A stretch of DNA of 49,145 nt from Microcaldota archaeon (GTDB lineage Archaea > Micrarchaeota > Micrarchaeia > Micrarchaeales > Micrarchaeaceae), in NCBI GenBank assembly GCA_030037495.1, contig JASHRG010000020.1, positions 1 through 49,145 of the forward strand, given 5' to 3'. The notes beneath the pieces are model-generated. The model saw only the letters and a program-made list of their open reading frames with translations. It searched no databases and had not been told where the DNA came from. Positions 6,821 through 14,743 of the stretch are shown here, piece by piece. The position numbers and the translations under genes are program-made. Every line of letters starts with the position of its first letter. Position 1 is the first letter of the stretch.

Positions 6821-7507
6821 TTATCTCTTCTTGAAGTTCCTTGCGCTGACGCTTATCATGTGATGTTCAGAATCGTAGCCAAGCGCGCTCTTGAAGGTGT
6901 CAGGGTCAAGCTCAACCGTGCTGTCAGAATAAGGGTCATTTACGTATATGGTGTCCTTGTCATAACCCTTCACAACAACCCAGTGTGGCTGCGGCTCTGC
7001 GCCTGGATTTAGCGCATTTAGGTTGACAAGCACTATGGGTATCCTTCCCTGGTTTATCTGCTTCTTTATAGTGTTTACTGTAGTAACTCCGTACTGTTCC
7101 TTTACGTTATATTCATGGGTCTTCTTCTTTATCTCATCAAACGCAGAGGTCAGCGTTTCAAGGTTTATGCCCTCATAGACTGCAAGCTTCTTTTCGTAGC
7201 CAGCATCCTTCACGTTGCTGAATATCTGCGGAGATGCACCCCTCTTTGCCAACGCATAAGCTATTCCGTACCTTGATCCGTGCCAGACGCTGCCCCCTAT
7301 CGCATCCATGTAGATTGCCTCCTTTTCGTCCTTTGTGAGCTTGAAATGCTTGTTCAGGTACTTGAGCACCATCATTATGCTGGCTGCGCTGCTCATGAAC
7401 TCGTACTCCTGCCCATACACTGGAACCTCAAAGAGTTTTGACTCTTTGAGCTTTGGTCTGGAAGGTCTTGGAGATCTCTTCGCCTTCATTCTCTTCTGCT
7501 TCTTCAT
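6821..7507 (-). CDS. C39-like (DUF3335-type) papain-fold protein with the catalytic Cys replaced
   Basis: This is a 228-residue protein. After a basic N terminus (MKKQKRMKAKRSPRPSRPK), the segment VPVYGQEYEFMSSAASIMMVL aligns by eye with the C39 active-site region (Q-x4-TCGPAS). Here the motif cysteine and glycine are Ser39 and Ser40. The histidine motif QPHWVVVKGYD and a following ND are kept. It therefore looks like a papain-fold enzyme without a thiol nucleophile, perhaps a binding protein. The start is uncertain: ATG 7513 and ATG 7507 are both close behind the tRNA-Leu, whose 3' end is at 7521. It lacks a secretion signal and leads the GNAT gene. Confidence 0.65.
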   Translation of the reverse strand: MKKQKRMKAKRSPRPSRPKLKESKLFEVPVYGQEYEFMSSAASIMMVLKYLNKHFKLTKDEKEAIYMDAIGGSVWHGSRYGIAYALAKRGASPQIFSNVKDAGYEKKLAVYEGINLETLTSAFDEIKKKTHEYNVKEQYGVTTVNTIKKQINQGRIPIVLVNLNALNPGAEPQPHWVVVKGYDKDTIYVNDPYSDSTVELDPDTFKSALGYDSEHHMISVSARNFKKR

Positions 7508-7520
7508 AAACATCACATTA

Positions 7521-7618
7521 TGCAGGGAGGGAGATTTGTTCAATGGTTTTGAACTCCCGCAGGCCTAAGCCAACAGATCTTGAGTCTGCCGCGTTTGACC
7601 AAGCTCCGCCATCCCTGC
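7521..7618 (-). tRNA. tRNA-Leu (anticodon CAA) with an insertion (probable intron) in the T loop
   Basis: The minus strand gives acceptor GCAGGGA/TCCCTGC with A73, a D stem GCG/CGC, and G26. The anticodon stem is GCAGA/TCTGT with loop CTCAAGA, followed by a 14-base class II variable arm and T stem GGGAG/CTCCC. Between the T-stem strands lie 20 bases (7534-7553) instead of seven. They begin TTCAAA and end AAAT, so removing 13 bases restores a normal TTCAAAT loop. The extra bases form GTTCAA/TTGAAC, a helix that could be part of a relaxed bulge-helix-bulge. CCA is not encoded. The AT-rich promoter lies near 7635-7650; 7619-7813 shows nothing else. Confidence 0.85.
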
Positions 7619-7813
7619 ACGGTATATTTTTGGACATATTAATTAAATACATGATTGTAGGCACGCAACGCATCGCCATATCCTATAACAACGAACCAGT
7701 CCCGCCCCTTTACCCAAGTATTCTATTAGCCTTAAGTAATATTTATACCTTCCTTCGTCAGCATCTCTAAGCATGACCAAACTTTACCGACGACATTCTC
7801 AGCAATTTTAAAA

Positions 7814-8335
7814 TTATCTGCGCTTTTTTGACATTTTGGACCAGAGAAGCAGCAACCCAGCAACGGTCGTTGTGTCGTTTATCTCTCCGCTGTATACCAT
7901 CTCAATTGCCTTTGAGAACTTGAGCCTCTTTACCTTGATGAATTCATCTTTTTCAAGCGCCATCTTCGTTTTCTTGAGCCCTGTCGCAACAAGGAAATAC
8001 TGCACATCGTCTGTCATAAACGGCGCGGTGTATACCCTGCCTATAACCTTTATCGTTTTCGCCCTGTAACCCAGCTCTTCTTCAAGCTCATGCGCGGCAT
8101 TCTGCAGCGGGGTTTCCCCGCGGCCAATGGTTCCTCCAGCAAGGTTGTAAATCCACTTGTTTACCGCTGGCCTGAACTCCTTAGCTATCAGTATTGTGTC
8201 TTTGTCCACAAACGGAATAATGTTAGTCCCTGCTCCCATGAGCTGTATAACCTTATTGAATAGGACAACTCTCCCATCAGGCATCCTAACCTTTACCTTC
8301 TTCATTATTCTTCTGCCAGGCTTATATTCATCCAT
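7814..8335 (-). CDS. Nudix hydrolase, ADP-ribose pyrophosphatase-like
   Basis: This 173-residue Nudix protein is of the ADP-sugar type. The Nudix box GGTIGRGETPLQNAAHELEE, continuing ELGY, starts near residue 66. The Arg of the consensus RE pair is His here, while the metal-binding EExG glutamates are kept. The preceding AKEFRPAVNKWIYNLAGG resembles the ADP-ribose pyrophosphatase substrate loop. The likely reaction is cleavage of ADP-ribose or a related nucleoside diphosphate derivative to AMP and a phosphosugar. It starts seven bases after the tyrS stop and is presumably co-transcribed with it. Confidence 0.85.
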   Translation of the reverse strand: MDEYKPGRRIMKKVKVRMPDGRVVLFNKVIQLMGAGTNIIPFVDKDTILIAKEFRPAVNKWIYNLAGGTIGRGETPLQNAAHELEEELGYRAKTIKVIGRVYTAPFMTDDVQYFLVATGLKKTKMALEKDEFIKVKRLKFSKAIEMVYSGEINDTTTVAGLLLLWSKMSKKRR

Positions 8336-8342
8336 AGAACCA

Positions 8343-9425
8343 CTAGCGGGTTACCTGATAACCTTTGACAGTTTCATAAAGCTCCCTTGCAGCTTTGTTC
8401 TTCTCAAAGTGTTCCCTTATTGGGGCAATTTCCTGTTCTATTCCATATGCAACGAACACCTTCAGGTCAGCGGGGTGGAGCCTGCCCTCCCTGTAAATCG
8501 ATACAAGTTCATCAAAGTTCTTTGCCTCAACAGGGCCCCCGTACTTCTGCGATCGCTCTATCCTGATCGGTGCATCCTTGTCCTTCAGTACTATCTTGTC
8601 TAGGTAGTCGAAAAGCGGGTTTCCTTCAACAACCTTCTCAGGACAGTAGGCTGAGCCGATCTTCTCCCTTATTGTCTCGAAGCTGTCATGCACCAGTATT
8701 GATGACTTAGGGTCAGACTTTGACATCTTGTACGCCATGCCCTCTGCGTCTCCCATCGTCTTCAGCGCAGAAGGCGCACCCCTCAGGCCAAGCAAATAAG
8801 GATGGTGCACTGCCACAGGAACCTTCCACTTGTACTTCTGCGCAGTTTCCCTTGCAAGGATATTAGCCTTTCTCTGGTCCATTCCCAGCTGGCAGATATC
8901 AATGTCCATTCTAAATATGTCAGTTACCTGCATTATTGGGTAGAACACCTGCGCTGTGTCGACGAGTTCCCCCTCCTTCCTCCCCATTATCGTTATAGCC
9001 CTCTTGGACCTCTCAAGCGTGACTGCCTTTCCAACCCTTATGAAGGTGTCCCAGTAGTCGAGGGTGCTCATCAGGTCCTTTGCCCAGATTATGTTTACCT
9101 TCTTTGTGTCGACTCCTGCTGCCTTCCAGACCTCAACAAAATACCTCCCAACTGTTCTGATCTTGTCTATATCTCCGCCCATCTTGTTGTTTATGAATCC
9201 AAAGTAATCAGCAAGGTAGAGGTTAAACCTGACTCCTATGCCAAGAAGCGTCTTTATGTTCTTTGCCCTGAGGACTCCAAAGTGCAGGGGAGCCAGGCCT
9301 GATGGCTCAAAGCCATCGTATGCCAATGGATGCTCATTAGTCTCAAAAAGAGTCTTCAGCTCAGGCTCTGTAACTATCTCTTGGGCAAAGCCCCTTATCG
9401 CGGCTAGCTTCGTCTCTACGTCCAT
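8343..9425 (-). CDS. tyrS: Tyrosyl-tRNA synthetase (archaeal type)
   Basis: This class I synthetase charges tRNA-Tyr. The product has 360 residues and lacks the bacterial C-terminal S4 domain, as expected in Archaea. The tyrosine-binding YDGFEPSG is at residues 36-43, the HIGH-like element is PLHFG at 46-50, QVTDIFRMDIDICQLGMDQRK forms the Tyr/AMP pocket, and KMSKS is at 233-237. The C-terminal domain (HPADLKVFVAYGIEQ) is the expected anticodon-recognition helix bundle. It leads a short operon with the Nudix gene. Confidence 0.96.
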   Translation of the reverse strand: MDVETKLAAIRGFAQEIVTEPELKTLFETNEHPLAYDGFEPSGLAPLHFGVLRAKNIKTLLGIGVRFNLYLADYFGFINNKMGGDIDKIRTVGRYFVEVWKAAGVDTKKVNIIWAKDLMSTLDYWDTFIRVGKAVTLERSKRAITIMGRKEGELVDTAQVFYPIMQVTDIFRMDIDICQLGMDQRKANILARETAQKYKWKVPVAVHHPYLLGLRGAPSALKTMGDAEGMAYKMSKSDPKSSILVHDSFETIREKIGSAYCPEKVVEGNPLFDYLDKIVLKDKDAPIRIERSQKYGGPVEAKNFDELVSIYREGRLHPADLKVFVAYGIEQEIAPIREHFEKNKAARELYETVKGYQVTR

Positions 9426-9513
9426 TGCATCAGCACGTATTGATAGCTAAGAATGAATTTAAGCCTTGTCTATACGAGCATGTTTTTATAGCTGTATTTG
9501 GCTATACTCAACT

Positions 9514-9843
9514 ATGCCAAGCTGGATAATCCCTCTGGGGCTCGTGGTATTGGGCATAGTCCTTGGATTATTTCATCCATTCCTGATATTATTCTTCTCT
9601 GCGGCTGCGTTCGGCTCCCAGTGCGCATTCGTAGCTGGCATCCCCTCAAGGTGCATGTTGATGCCAACAGTACTGAATCTACTGATATTCTTCATACCCA
9701 CAGCGCTCGTCATAGTGCTGGGATTCGGAGTGAAGAAGGCGCTTGACGCATATTCCACTAAGGACGCTACTTTATTGGCGCTGGTCTTCATCGCAATTTT
9801 CGTACTTGCTTCCTTTGCATCAATCGCACTGCAGTTGCCCTAA
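9514..9843 (+). CDS. Small three-to-four-TM membrane protein, unknown function
   Basis: This 109-residue protein is mostly hydrophobic, with helices near residues 4-30, 48-70 and 85-107. Two cysteines lie in the loop AFGSQCAFVAGIPSRC. No family is recognised. The start MPSWII is chosen because a TATA-like TTTTTATAG lies about 27 bases upstream, fitting a leaderless transcript; an in-frame ATG at 9466 would lie upstream of that box. It is divergent from tyrS and followed by tRNA-Thr on the other strand. Confidence 0.55.
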   Translation: MPSWIIPLGLVVLGIVLGLFHPFLILFFSAAAFGSQCAFVAGIPSRCMLMPTVLNLLIFFIPTALVIVLGFGVKKALDAYSTKDATLLALVFIAIFVLASFASIALQLP

Positions 9844-9882
9844 GAACAGGCATCCATCCAAGGCTTTTTACACAGAGTGCAA

Positions 9883-9954
9883 AGCCTCAGGAGGGAATTG
9901 AACCCTCGGCCTTCTGCTTACCATGCAGACGCTCTACCACTGAGCTACTGAGGC
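9883..9954 (-). tRNA. tRNA-Thr (anticodon GGT)
   Basis: This is a 72-base cloverleaf on the minus strand. The acceptor is GCCTCAG/CTGAGGC with U73, a discriminator known for archaeal tRNA-Thr. The D stem is GCTC/GAGC, with G26. The anticodon stem is TCTGC/GCAGA with loop ATGGTAA, and the T arm is GAGGG-TTCAATT-CCCTC. The A at position 32 is slightly unusual. CCA is not encoded and there is no intron. Confidence 0.93.
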
Positions 9955-9995
9955 ATTTGCTAGGATATAGCCTAGCAATTATATAAGCGCTTTCC

Positions 9996-11690
9996 TCACG
10001 TAGTTTGTGTTATTACATTGCCGAAGGATGCGCCCGGCATTATGCCATCTGGAGGGGAACCCCTGATCCTAACCCAGTTTATGATAGCGCTGCCTCCTGA
10101 GCTGACCCCTCCGACATTGTTCTGTATATATAGTGGCGCAATCCCGCTGTAGATAAACGTGTTCCAGACCCATGTTGCGCTGGCAAGCGATGGCCCAACG
10201 CCATAGCAGTATATGCCACCTACGTCATTGCAAATACTGTACATGCCATAGTTTACTGTAATTCCATTCGTAAGCGTGTAGCTGCCAATCGAGTCAACAA
10301 CATTGTATATTGAAGAGCCGGTCGCGTAGTAGCCTGTGGAAGGAGATCCGGCAGGCGGCAACGGCCCCCCAAACGTGCCCATGGAATTTGCAGAATACCA
10401 GATCCAGTTCGGGTATTCAGAGCTTAGCCACAGGTTGTAGTCTCCGCCCATTACATAAAGCGCACTGTTTGATGGGGCGTTGTATGCTCCGAATCCAAAA
10501 TTCATTGAGTTTGCCACAGATGGGGCAAACGCCTCCCAGCTCAGGTCAAAGGTGCGGCCAAGCGCAGAATAAGAATTAACGCTCTTCACATAGTTGGTAC
10601 TCCCTGCTGGCAGGGTCAGGCTGTTGCTGACAGTTAGGCTGCCAACGCTGTTCCACGCTGAGCTGAGCGTTCTGCCAGCAAAATTGTCATAAAAGTCGAA
10701 CACGTGCGCTCCATCATCGTACTTTGTTCCATATACTCCAATATACGAATTGAGGTTGAAGATGTTCGGCGCTATTCCTAAAGGTCCATTTACAGACACT
10801 GTGCTGTAGGGGAGGAAGTTGACGTATATAGTTTCAGATGAGTTTGCCTGAATCCCCTGAGGCAGGTCAACCCAGATCAGCCAGTTCCCCGCATATGCTC
10901 CGCCAGGCGCTCCAAGCGCGTCCACCTCTATCCATGACTCAAGCACAGTGCCTCTTTCAGCCGGGAGCGTGCTGAACTCTATGTTGTCAGGCACGCAGGA
11001 GTGATGACAGGTGGTTGGCGTTATTGTCTTTAGGTATGGAGCATAACTCCCATTAACCGGGAACCAGAATGCAACCTGGAGAGGCCCAGATGAACCGACC
11101 GGCTGGTTGTTTGTTATTGTAATTGGCGCATAGTAGAATGTGATGGGCGCGTTTGCAATTAGCGTATTAAGCGTACTTGTCAAGGGAGAATTAGCCGATG
11201 GCTCCACTCTGATGCTGCCGCCGTATGTGAGGGAATTTGACGCTGGGCAGTTGACCGTTGAAAGGTTTCCTGCCTGGCTTGTGCAGTAGTTTGCTGACAT
11301 GTTGAAGGTTCCATAATAGATGTTTGAGAGCACTGGGGTGAAACTGAAATTTGCAACGCAGTAGACATACTGCCCGTCAAGTATCCTTGACGGCAGGCAG
11401 AATCCATTTGTGCTTGACTGGTAGTTGATCACGCCGTTGAACACGCTTGCGTTTACAACTCCAGGCTGGTTGTCTATCGCAGCCACTATAAGGGATGCGC
11501 CTGCATTTGATGGTATCAACACCGCGTCTGTGCACGTGAATCCGCTGTAGAAATTGCACTGGAATGGTATCGTTGTCTTAGGAATCCCGAGGAACAGGAC
11601 AAGGATCCCCACGGCTATTGCTATCGCAAGAAAGACGTAGCCATACGTCATCATGAATTCCATTGCGCTCTGGCTCCGGAGCATGCGCAT
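9996..11690 (-). CDS. Pilin-like surface protein with class III signal peptide and DUF2341-like / lectin-like C-terminal region
   Basis: This 564-residue protein begins MRMLRSQSAMEFMMTYGYVF. It matches an archaeal type IV prepilin leader: cleavage before QSAMEF, Glu at +5, then a hydrophobic helix to about residue 36. The exported part is rich in Asn, Ser, Thr and aromatic residues. Residues about 190-330 (ITITNNQPVG, IEFSTLPAE, WLIWVDLPQG) resemble DUF2341, and HVFDFYDNFAGRTLSSAWN opens a concanavalin-like region. It is probably a large minor pilin or adhesin. The start at 11690 lies about 25 bases after a TATA box (CTATTTATATG). A longer open frame would begin inside that promoter. Confidence 0.75.
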   Translation of the reverse strand: MRMLRSQSAMEFMMTYGYVFLAIAIAVGILVLFLGIPKTTIPFQCNFYSGFTCTDAVLIPSNAGASLIVAAIDNQPGVVNASVFNGVINYQSSTNGFCLPSRILDGQYVYCVANFSFTPVLSNIYYGTFNMSANYCTSQAGNLSTVNCPASNSLTYGGSIRVEPSANSPLTSTLNTLIANAPITFYYAPITITNNQPVGSSGPLQVAFWFPVNGSYAPYLKTITPTTCHHSCVPDNIEFSTLPAERGTVLESWIEVDALGAPGGAYAGNWLIWVDLPQGIQANSSETIYVNFLPYSTVSVNGPLGIAPNIFNLNSYIGVYGTKYDDGAHVFDFYDNFAGRTLSSAWNSVGSLTVSNSLTLPAGSTNYVKSVNSYSALGRTFDLSWEAFAPSVANSMNFGFGAYNAPSNSALYVMGGDYNLWLSSEYPNWIWYSANSMGTFGGPLPPAGSPSTGYYATGSSIYNVVDSIGSYTLTNGITVNYGMYSICNDVGGIYCYGVGPSLASATWVWNTFIYSGIAPLYIQNNVGGVSSGGSAIINWVRIRGSPPDGIMPGASFGNVITQTT

Positions 11691-11744
11691 ACTAATTACT
11701 AAATAAAGCACATATAAATAGCATATTGTCCTCTTGGTGCTGCA

Positions 11745-12542
11745 TTGATTGAGTTGGACTACAAGAAAACCATAAACGCCATTTCCCCATATAAGAGGCT
11801 TGGCCAGAACTTCCTGGTAAACAGGAACATAGCGAAGAGCGAGGCCAACTTCGGGATTGGAAGGAGTGTGCTCGAGCTAGGTCCGGGTCTTGGAATGCTG
11901 ACAAGGGAGCTCTGCAGGGTAGCAAAGCACGTCACTGCGGTGGAGAGGGACAAGAGACTGTATGAGATCCTATCAGGAAGCATAAGCAGCAAGAAGCTAG
12001 AGCTGATAAACGCTGATTTCTTCTCTGTAAGCGGGTCAAAGCTCAGGGCAGACATAATGATATCTAATATTCCATACAATCTGTCCAGCAAGACTGTTGG
12101 CTGGCTTGGCCAGGTGCAGATGCCTGCTGTTCTCTGCCTTCAAAAGGAGTTTGCCGAGCACATGGTTGCAGGTCCTCCAGAAAGGAGCTATTCAAGGCTG
12201 AGCGTCTTCTGTGCGCTGCAGTTCAAGGTCACTTATATAATGGATGTGCCATCAAACGACTTTTACCCTGAGCCTGATGTGGGCTCTTCACTCGTGTACC
12301 TGAAGCCAAAAGGATTGAAGATAACCGAGAGAAGCTATGAGCTGCTCTCGTTGCTAATGATGCACAAGAAGAAGAAATTAAGGAATGCGCTCATAGACTC
12401 GGCGAAACTATTGGGAATCGAAAAGGGCGATGCACAGAAGATATCCAGTGCAATAGCAAACGGAGAGAAGAGGCCATTCCAGCTGACTCCCGAAGAGCTC
12501 CTGGAAAGCTCCAACCAGATCGCAAAGATGCTTGATGATTGA
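11745..12542 (+). CDS. ksgA: 16S rRNA dimethyladenosine transferase KsgA/Dim1
   Basis: This enzyme dimethylates two adjacent adenines near the 3' end of 16S rRNA during small-subunit assembly. The product has 265 residues. The N-terminal signature is SPYKRLGQNFLV, the SAM loop is LELGPGLGMLT at 43-53, and the catalytic motif is NIPYN at 108-112 (family form N-I/L-P-Y/F-N). The C-terminal domain carries RNALIDSAKLLGI. It starts at TTG, with GGTG six bases upstream. It is divergent from the pilin-like gene and ends directly against the UPF0173 stop. Confidence 0.94.
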   Translation: MIELDYKKTINAISPYKRLGQNFLVNRNIAKSEANFGIGRSVLELGPGLGMLTRELCRVAKHVTAVERDKRLYEILSGSISSKKLELINADFFSVSGSKLRADIMISNIPYNLSSKTVGWLGQVQMPAVLCLQKEFAEHMVAGPPERSYSRLSVFCALQFKVTYIMDVPSNDFYPEPDVGSSLVYLKPKGLKITERSYELLSLLMMHKKKKLRNALIDSAKLLGIEKGDAQKISSAIANGEKRPFQLTPEELLESSNQIAKMLDD

Positions 12543-13208
12543 CTAGAAGCCGTACTTCGGCTCCTGCACCTCCTTCATTACGAGCGCGTTCTTAAGCCCC
12601 TTCCTGAACTTCTCCTCGGCTGCAGCGGATCCATCCTTGCCAAGCAACTGCTTGTAGTGCATGGGCACGGCATGCTGTGCGTTTATCGCCTTTGCGGCTT
12701 CGATGGCCTCATCAACAGTCATTACGTATGTGCCTCCTATAGGGAGAAGAGACGCACCTATGTTCTTCAGGGATTTCATCTCGTTTATGAAGTCAGTATC
12801 GCCGGCGTGGTAAATGTTGAAACCGTTGACATCAACTATCCATCCAATCCACCTGTTCTCCTTGGGATGGAACGCAAGCCTTTCCTTAGCGGTGTTGTAG
12901 GCGGGCACAGCGCTTATCTGCGTTCCCCTGAACTTGTCCCTGAAACCAGGTTCTGCCACCATGAAGTTCTTGAAATCACCATCCTTGAAGCATCCCGGAG
13001 CACATATGATCTCTGTATCAGGCTTCATCACCTTCATTACATCCTGTTTGTTGCAGTGGTCGTAGTGAGCGTGCGTTATGAGTATCAGGTCTGCCTTTTC
13101 CCTAATCGCGCTGCCTATATTGAAAGGATCAATAAAAATAGTGCCGTTATCTGTCTTTATGTAAAACGAAGCGTGGCCTATCCAGAAAAGGGTCTTGTCC
13201 ATGTCCAT
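12543..13208 (-). CDS. UPF0173 metal-dependent hydrolase (metallo-beta-lactamase fold)
   Basis: This 221-residue MBL-fold protein has WIGHASFYI at the N terminus and the dimetal motif THAHYDHC (HxHxDH) near 45-52. YHAGDTDF and VPMHY supply the later metal ligands. This is the UPF0173/YtkL-like group; the substrate is unknown, and it acts in the cytoplasm since no signal is seen. It sits 17 bases after the RCK operon on the same strand and may be its last gene. Confidence 0.88.
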   Translation of the reverse strand: MDMDKTLFWIGHASFYIKTDNGTIFIDPFNIGSAIREKADLILITHAHYDHCNKQDVMKVMKPDTEIICAPGCFKDGDFKNFMVAEPGFRDKFRGTQISAVPAYNTAKERLAFHPKENRWIGWIVDVNGFNIYHAGDTDFINEMKSLKNIGASLLPIGGTYVMTVDEAIEAAKAINAQHAVPMHYKQLLGKDGSAAAEEKFRKGLKNALVMKEVQEPKYGF

Positions 13209-13225
13209 TCAATCACCCTTTAGTA

Positions 13226-13954
13226 TTATTGAGTTATTCCTTTTATAATCGCTTCTCCCATTTCGTTTCCTGCTGTAACCTCCGGCATTATCATGCGCTG
13301 CGCACCAGCGCTCTTCAGCTTTGCTATGCTGTCAAGGTCGCTCACCCTTGATATTATCTTGGCCCTTTGGTTGGCCGTCTTTGCGGTTATGCTGATCAAT
13401 GCATTCTGTATATCGTCTTCAGCGCACGCAATAACGTACTTTGCGCTTGATATGCCTGCAACCTTGAATGCCTCTATGTTCTTCGGATCTGCTATCAGCG
13501 CGACCTCTCCACGCCTGTAGAGCCTGTGGGCCTCAGCTTCGCTATCAGTTATTATCACGGTTTTCTGCCCCATCGCCCTGAACTCCTTGTTCAGGCTGTG
13601 CGCAAAGTTGTTGTACGGCACTATTATTATGTGGTCTTTCATGTGCCTTATCCTTGAGAGCATTATCCTCCTTGACAGGTTTATCTGCTTTATGAAATCA
13701 AAGAAGAGCGCAACCAGCACAACAGTGACAAGCGCAAATATGAACGCATCAATGAGGTTTGCCGTCAGAACAAGCGGCTGTGCTTGGGATATGCCTGGCA
13801 GCAGCGCCAGGCCTACATCAAGAGAGGAAAGCAGGTTCCACGCCAGGGCAAGCCTTGGGTCTATGCCGCTGTAAACCAGCATCAGGTATGAAACCTCAAA
13901 GAGCAGCAGGGCTATCACAAGCAGCACGAGCGTGGTTCTGGTGTATCTCCTCAT
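13226..13954 (-). CDS. Two-TM protein with RCK/TrkA-N domain, no K+ filter
   Basis: This 242-residue protein has two transmembrane helices (about 8-28 and 67-88) followed by an RCK N domain from about 105 (KDHIIIVPYNNFAHSLNKEF) to about 235. The architecture is that of a two-TM potassium channel. The segment between the helices reads DVGLALLPGISQAQPL and has no T-x-G-Y-G-D filter. The Rossmann glycine motif is also lost (VPYNNF where GxGxxG is expected). It is probably a regulatory or structural partner rather than a pore. Its start overlaps the upstream gene by four bases (ATGA). Confidence 0.75.
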   Translation of the reverse strand: MRRYTRTTLVLLVIALLLFEVSYLMLVYSGIDPRLALAWNLLSSLDVGLALLPGISQAQPLVLTANLIDAFIFALVTVVLVALFFDFIKQINLSRRIMLSRIRHMKDHIIIVPYNNFAHSLNKEFRAMGQKTVIITDSEAEAHRLYRRGEVALIADPKNIEAFKVAGISSAKYVIACAEDDIQNALISITAKTANQRAKIISRVSDLDSIAKLKSAGAQRMIMPEVTAGNEMGEAIIKGITQ

Positions 13955-14739
13955 TTCAACCCCTTGCTTGCTATGGCTTCTCCAAGGTCAATCCCCGCAA
14001 GGACCTCTGGCACAACGCAGAGCTCGGCGCCTGCCCTGTGGATTTTCGTTATTGTATTGCTGTCGCTCGCCCTTGCTATTATCTTGACGTTGCTGCTGAT
14101 GTGCCTTGCAGTTATAACTCCAAGCAGATTGTCATAATCGTTGTATGTCAGGAACATCACGCTTTTCGCAGAATCAACGTACGCGTTCTTCAGCGCCATG
14201 TCGGTTGTGAAGTCCTCATGGAGCGCGGCATAGCCCGCTTCCTTTATCTCATCAGTCTTGGATTCGTCCCTGTCTACTATTATGAACGGGATTTTCTTCC
14301 CAACAAGCTCCATGGCGACCTTTTCTGCCAGCAGGGAATACCCACATATCACCACGTGGCCCTTCCACCTCCTCCTCGAGAGCACAGCCAGCTTTGTGCC
14401 TATGTCAAATGATGTTATGATGTTGATGAGCGTGGCAAGGAAGAAGCCTATTATAATTATCTTTATCAATCCATCAAAAGCGGATAGCGTTACTATGACA
14501 TCAAAGGGTATGCTGAACACAGGCACGGCGCTGGCAATCACCGCGCCCTGGTCTATCCCAACAGCATCAAAGAGCGCGGCCAGTGTGTAGTAGCTAGACG
14601 CGTAGAAGTTGCCGGTTATGTAGGTTATTATCAATATGGAGAACACTGTGAAGAATAGCGTGGTCAGTACAAGTGAGATCAGGACCCTTGTCTCTACGCT
14701 GCCATCGCGCTGCGAAACCTCTACCACTGCATCAACCAA
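13951..14739 (-). CDS. Two-TM protein with RCK/TrkA-N domain, no K+ filter (paralogue)
   Basis: This 262-residue protein has the same layout as its downstream neighbour: TM helices at about 21-43 and 92-112, then RCK from about 128 (KGHVVICGYSLLAEKVAMEL). The loop between the helices (AALFDAVGIDQGAVIAS) lacks a potassium filter, and CGYSLLAEK has lost the third glycine of the nucleotide loop. A conserved acidic end of strand 2 (FIIVDRDESKT) remains. The first codon is TTG at 14739, four bases after the soluble RCK stop; a GTG at 14727 is possible. It is part of a three-gene RCK operon. Confidence 0.75.
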   Translation of the reverse strand: MVDAVVEVSQRDGSVETRVLISLVLTTLFFTVFSILIITYITGNFYASSYYTLAALFDAVGIDQGAVIASAVPVFSIPFDVIVTLSAFDGLIKIIIIGFFLATLINIITSFDIGTKLAVLSRRRWKGHVVICGYSLLAEKVAMELVGKKIPFIIVDRDESKTDEIKEAGYAALHEDFTTDMALKNAYVDSAKSVMFLTYNDYDNLLGVITARHISSNVKIIARASDSNTITKIHRAGAELCVVPEVLAGIDLGEAIASKGLK

Positions 14740-14743
14740 AATG

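Noticed and set aside
7508-7543. Longer start of the C39-like gene at 7543
   Set aside because: The first codons would lie inside the tRNA-Leu T loop and acceptor, so a start after the tRNA is preferred.
7543-7770. Plus-strand 75-codon reading frame
   Set aside because: It runs antisense through tRNA-Leu; its length is explained by chance.
7619-7813. Possible small structured RNA (SRP or C/D box) between the Nudix gene and tRNA-Leu
   Set aside because: No C/D boxes, conserved helix or SRP signature could be seen; only the tRNA promoter is supported.
9466-9513. Longer N terminus for the small membrane protein
   Set aside because: It would place the start codon upstream of the TATA-like box that best explains the gene.
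11691-11711. Earlier start of the pilin-like gene
   Set aside because: Those codons overlap the promoter, and the class III leader is complete from 11690.
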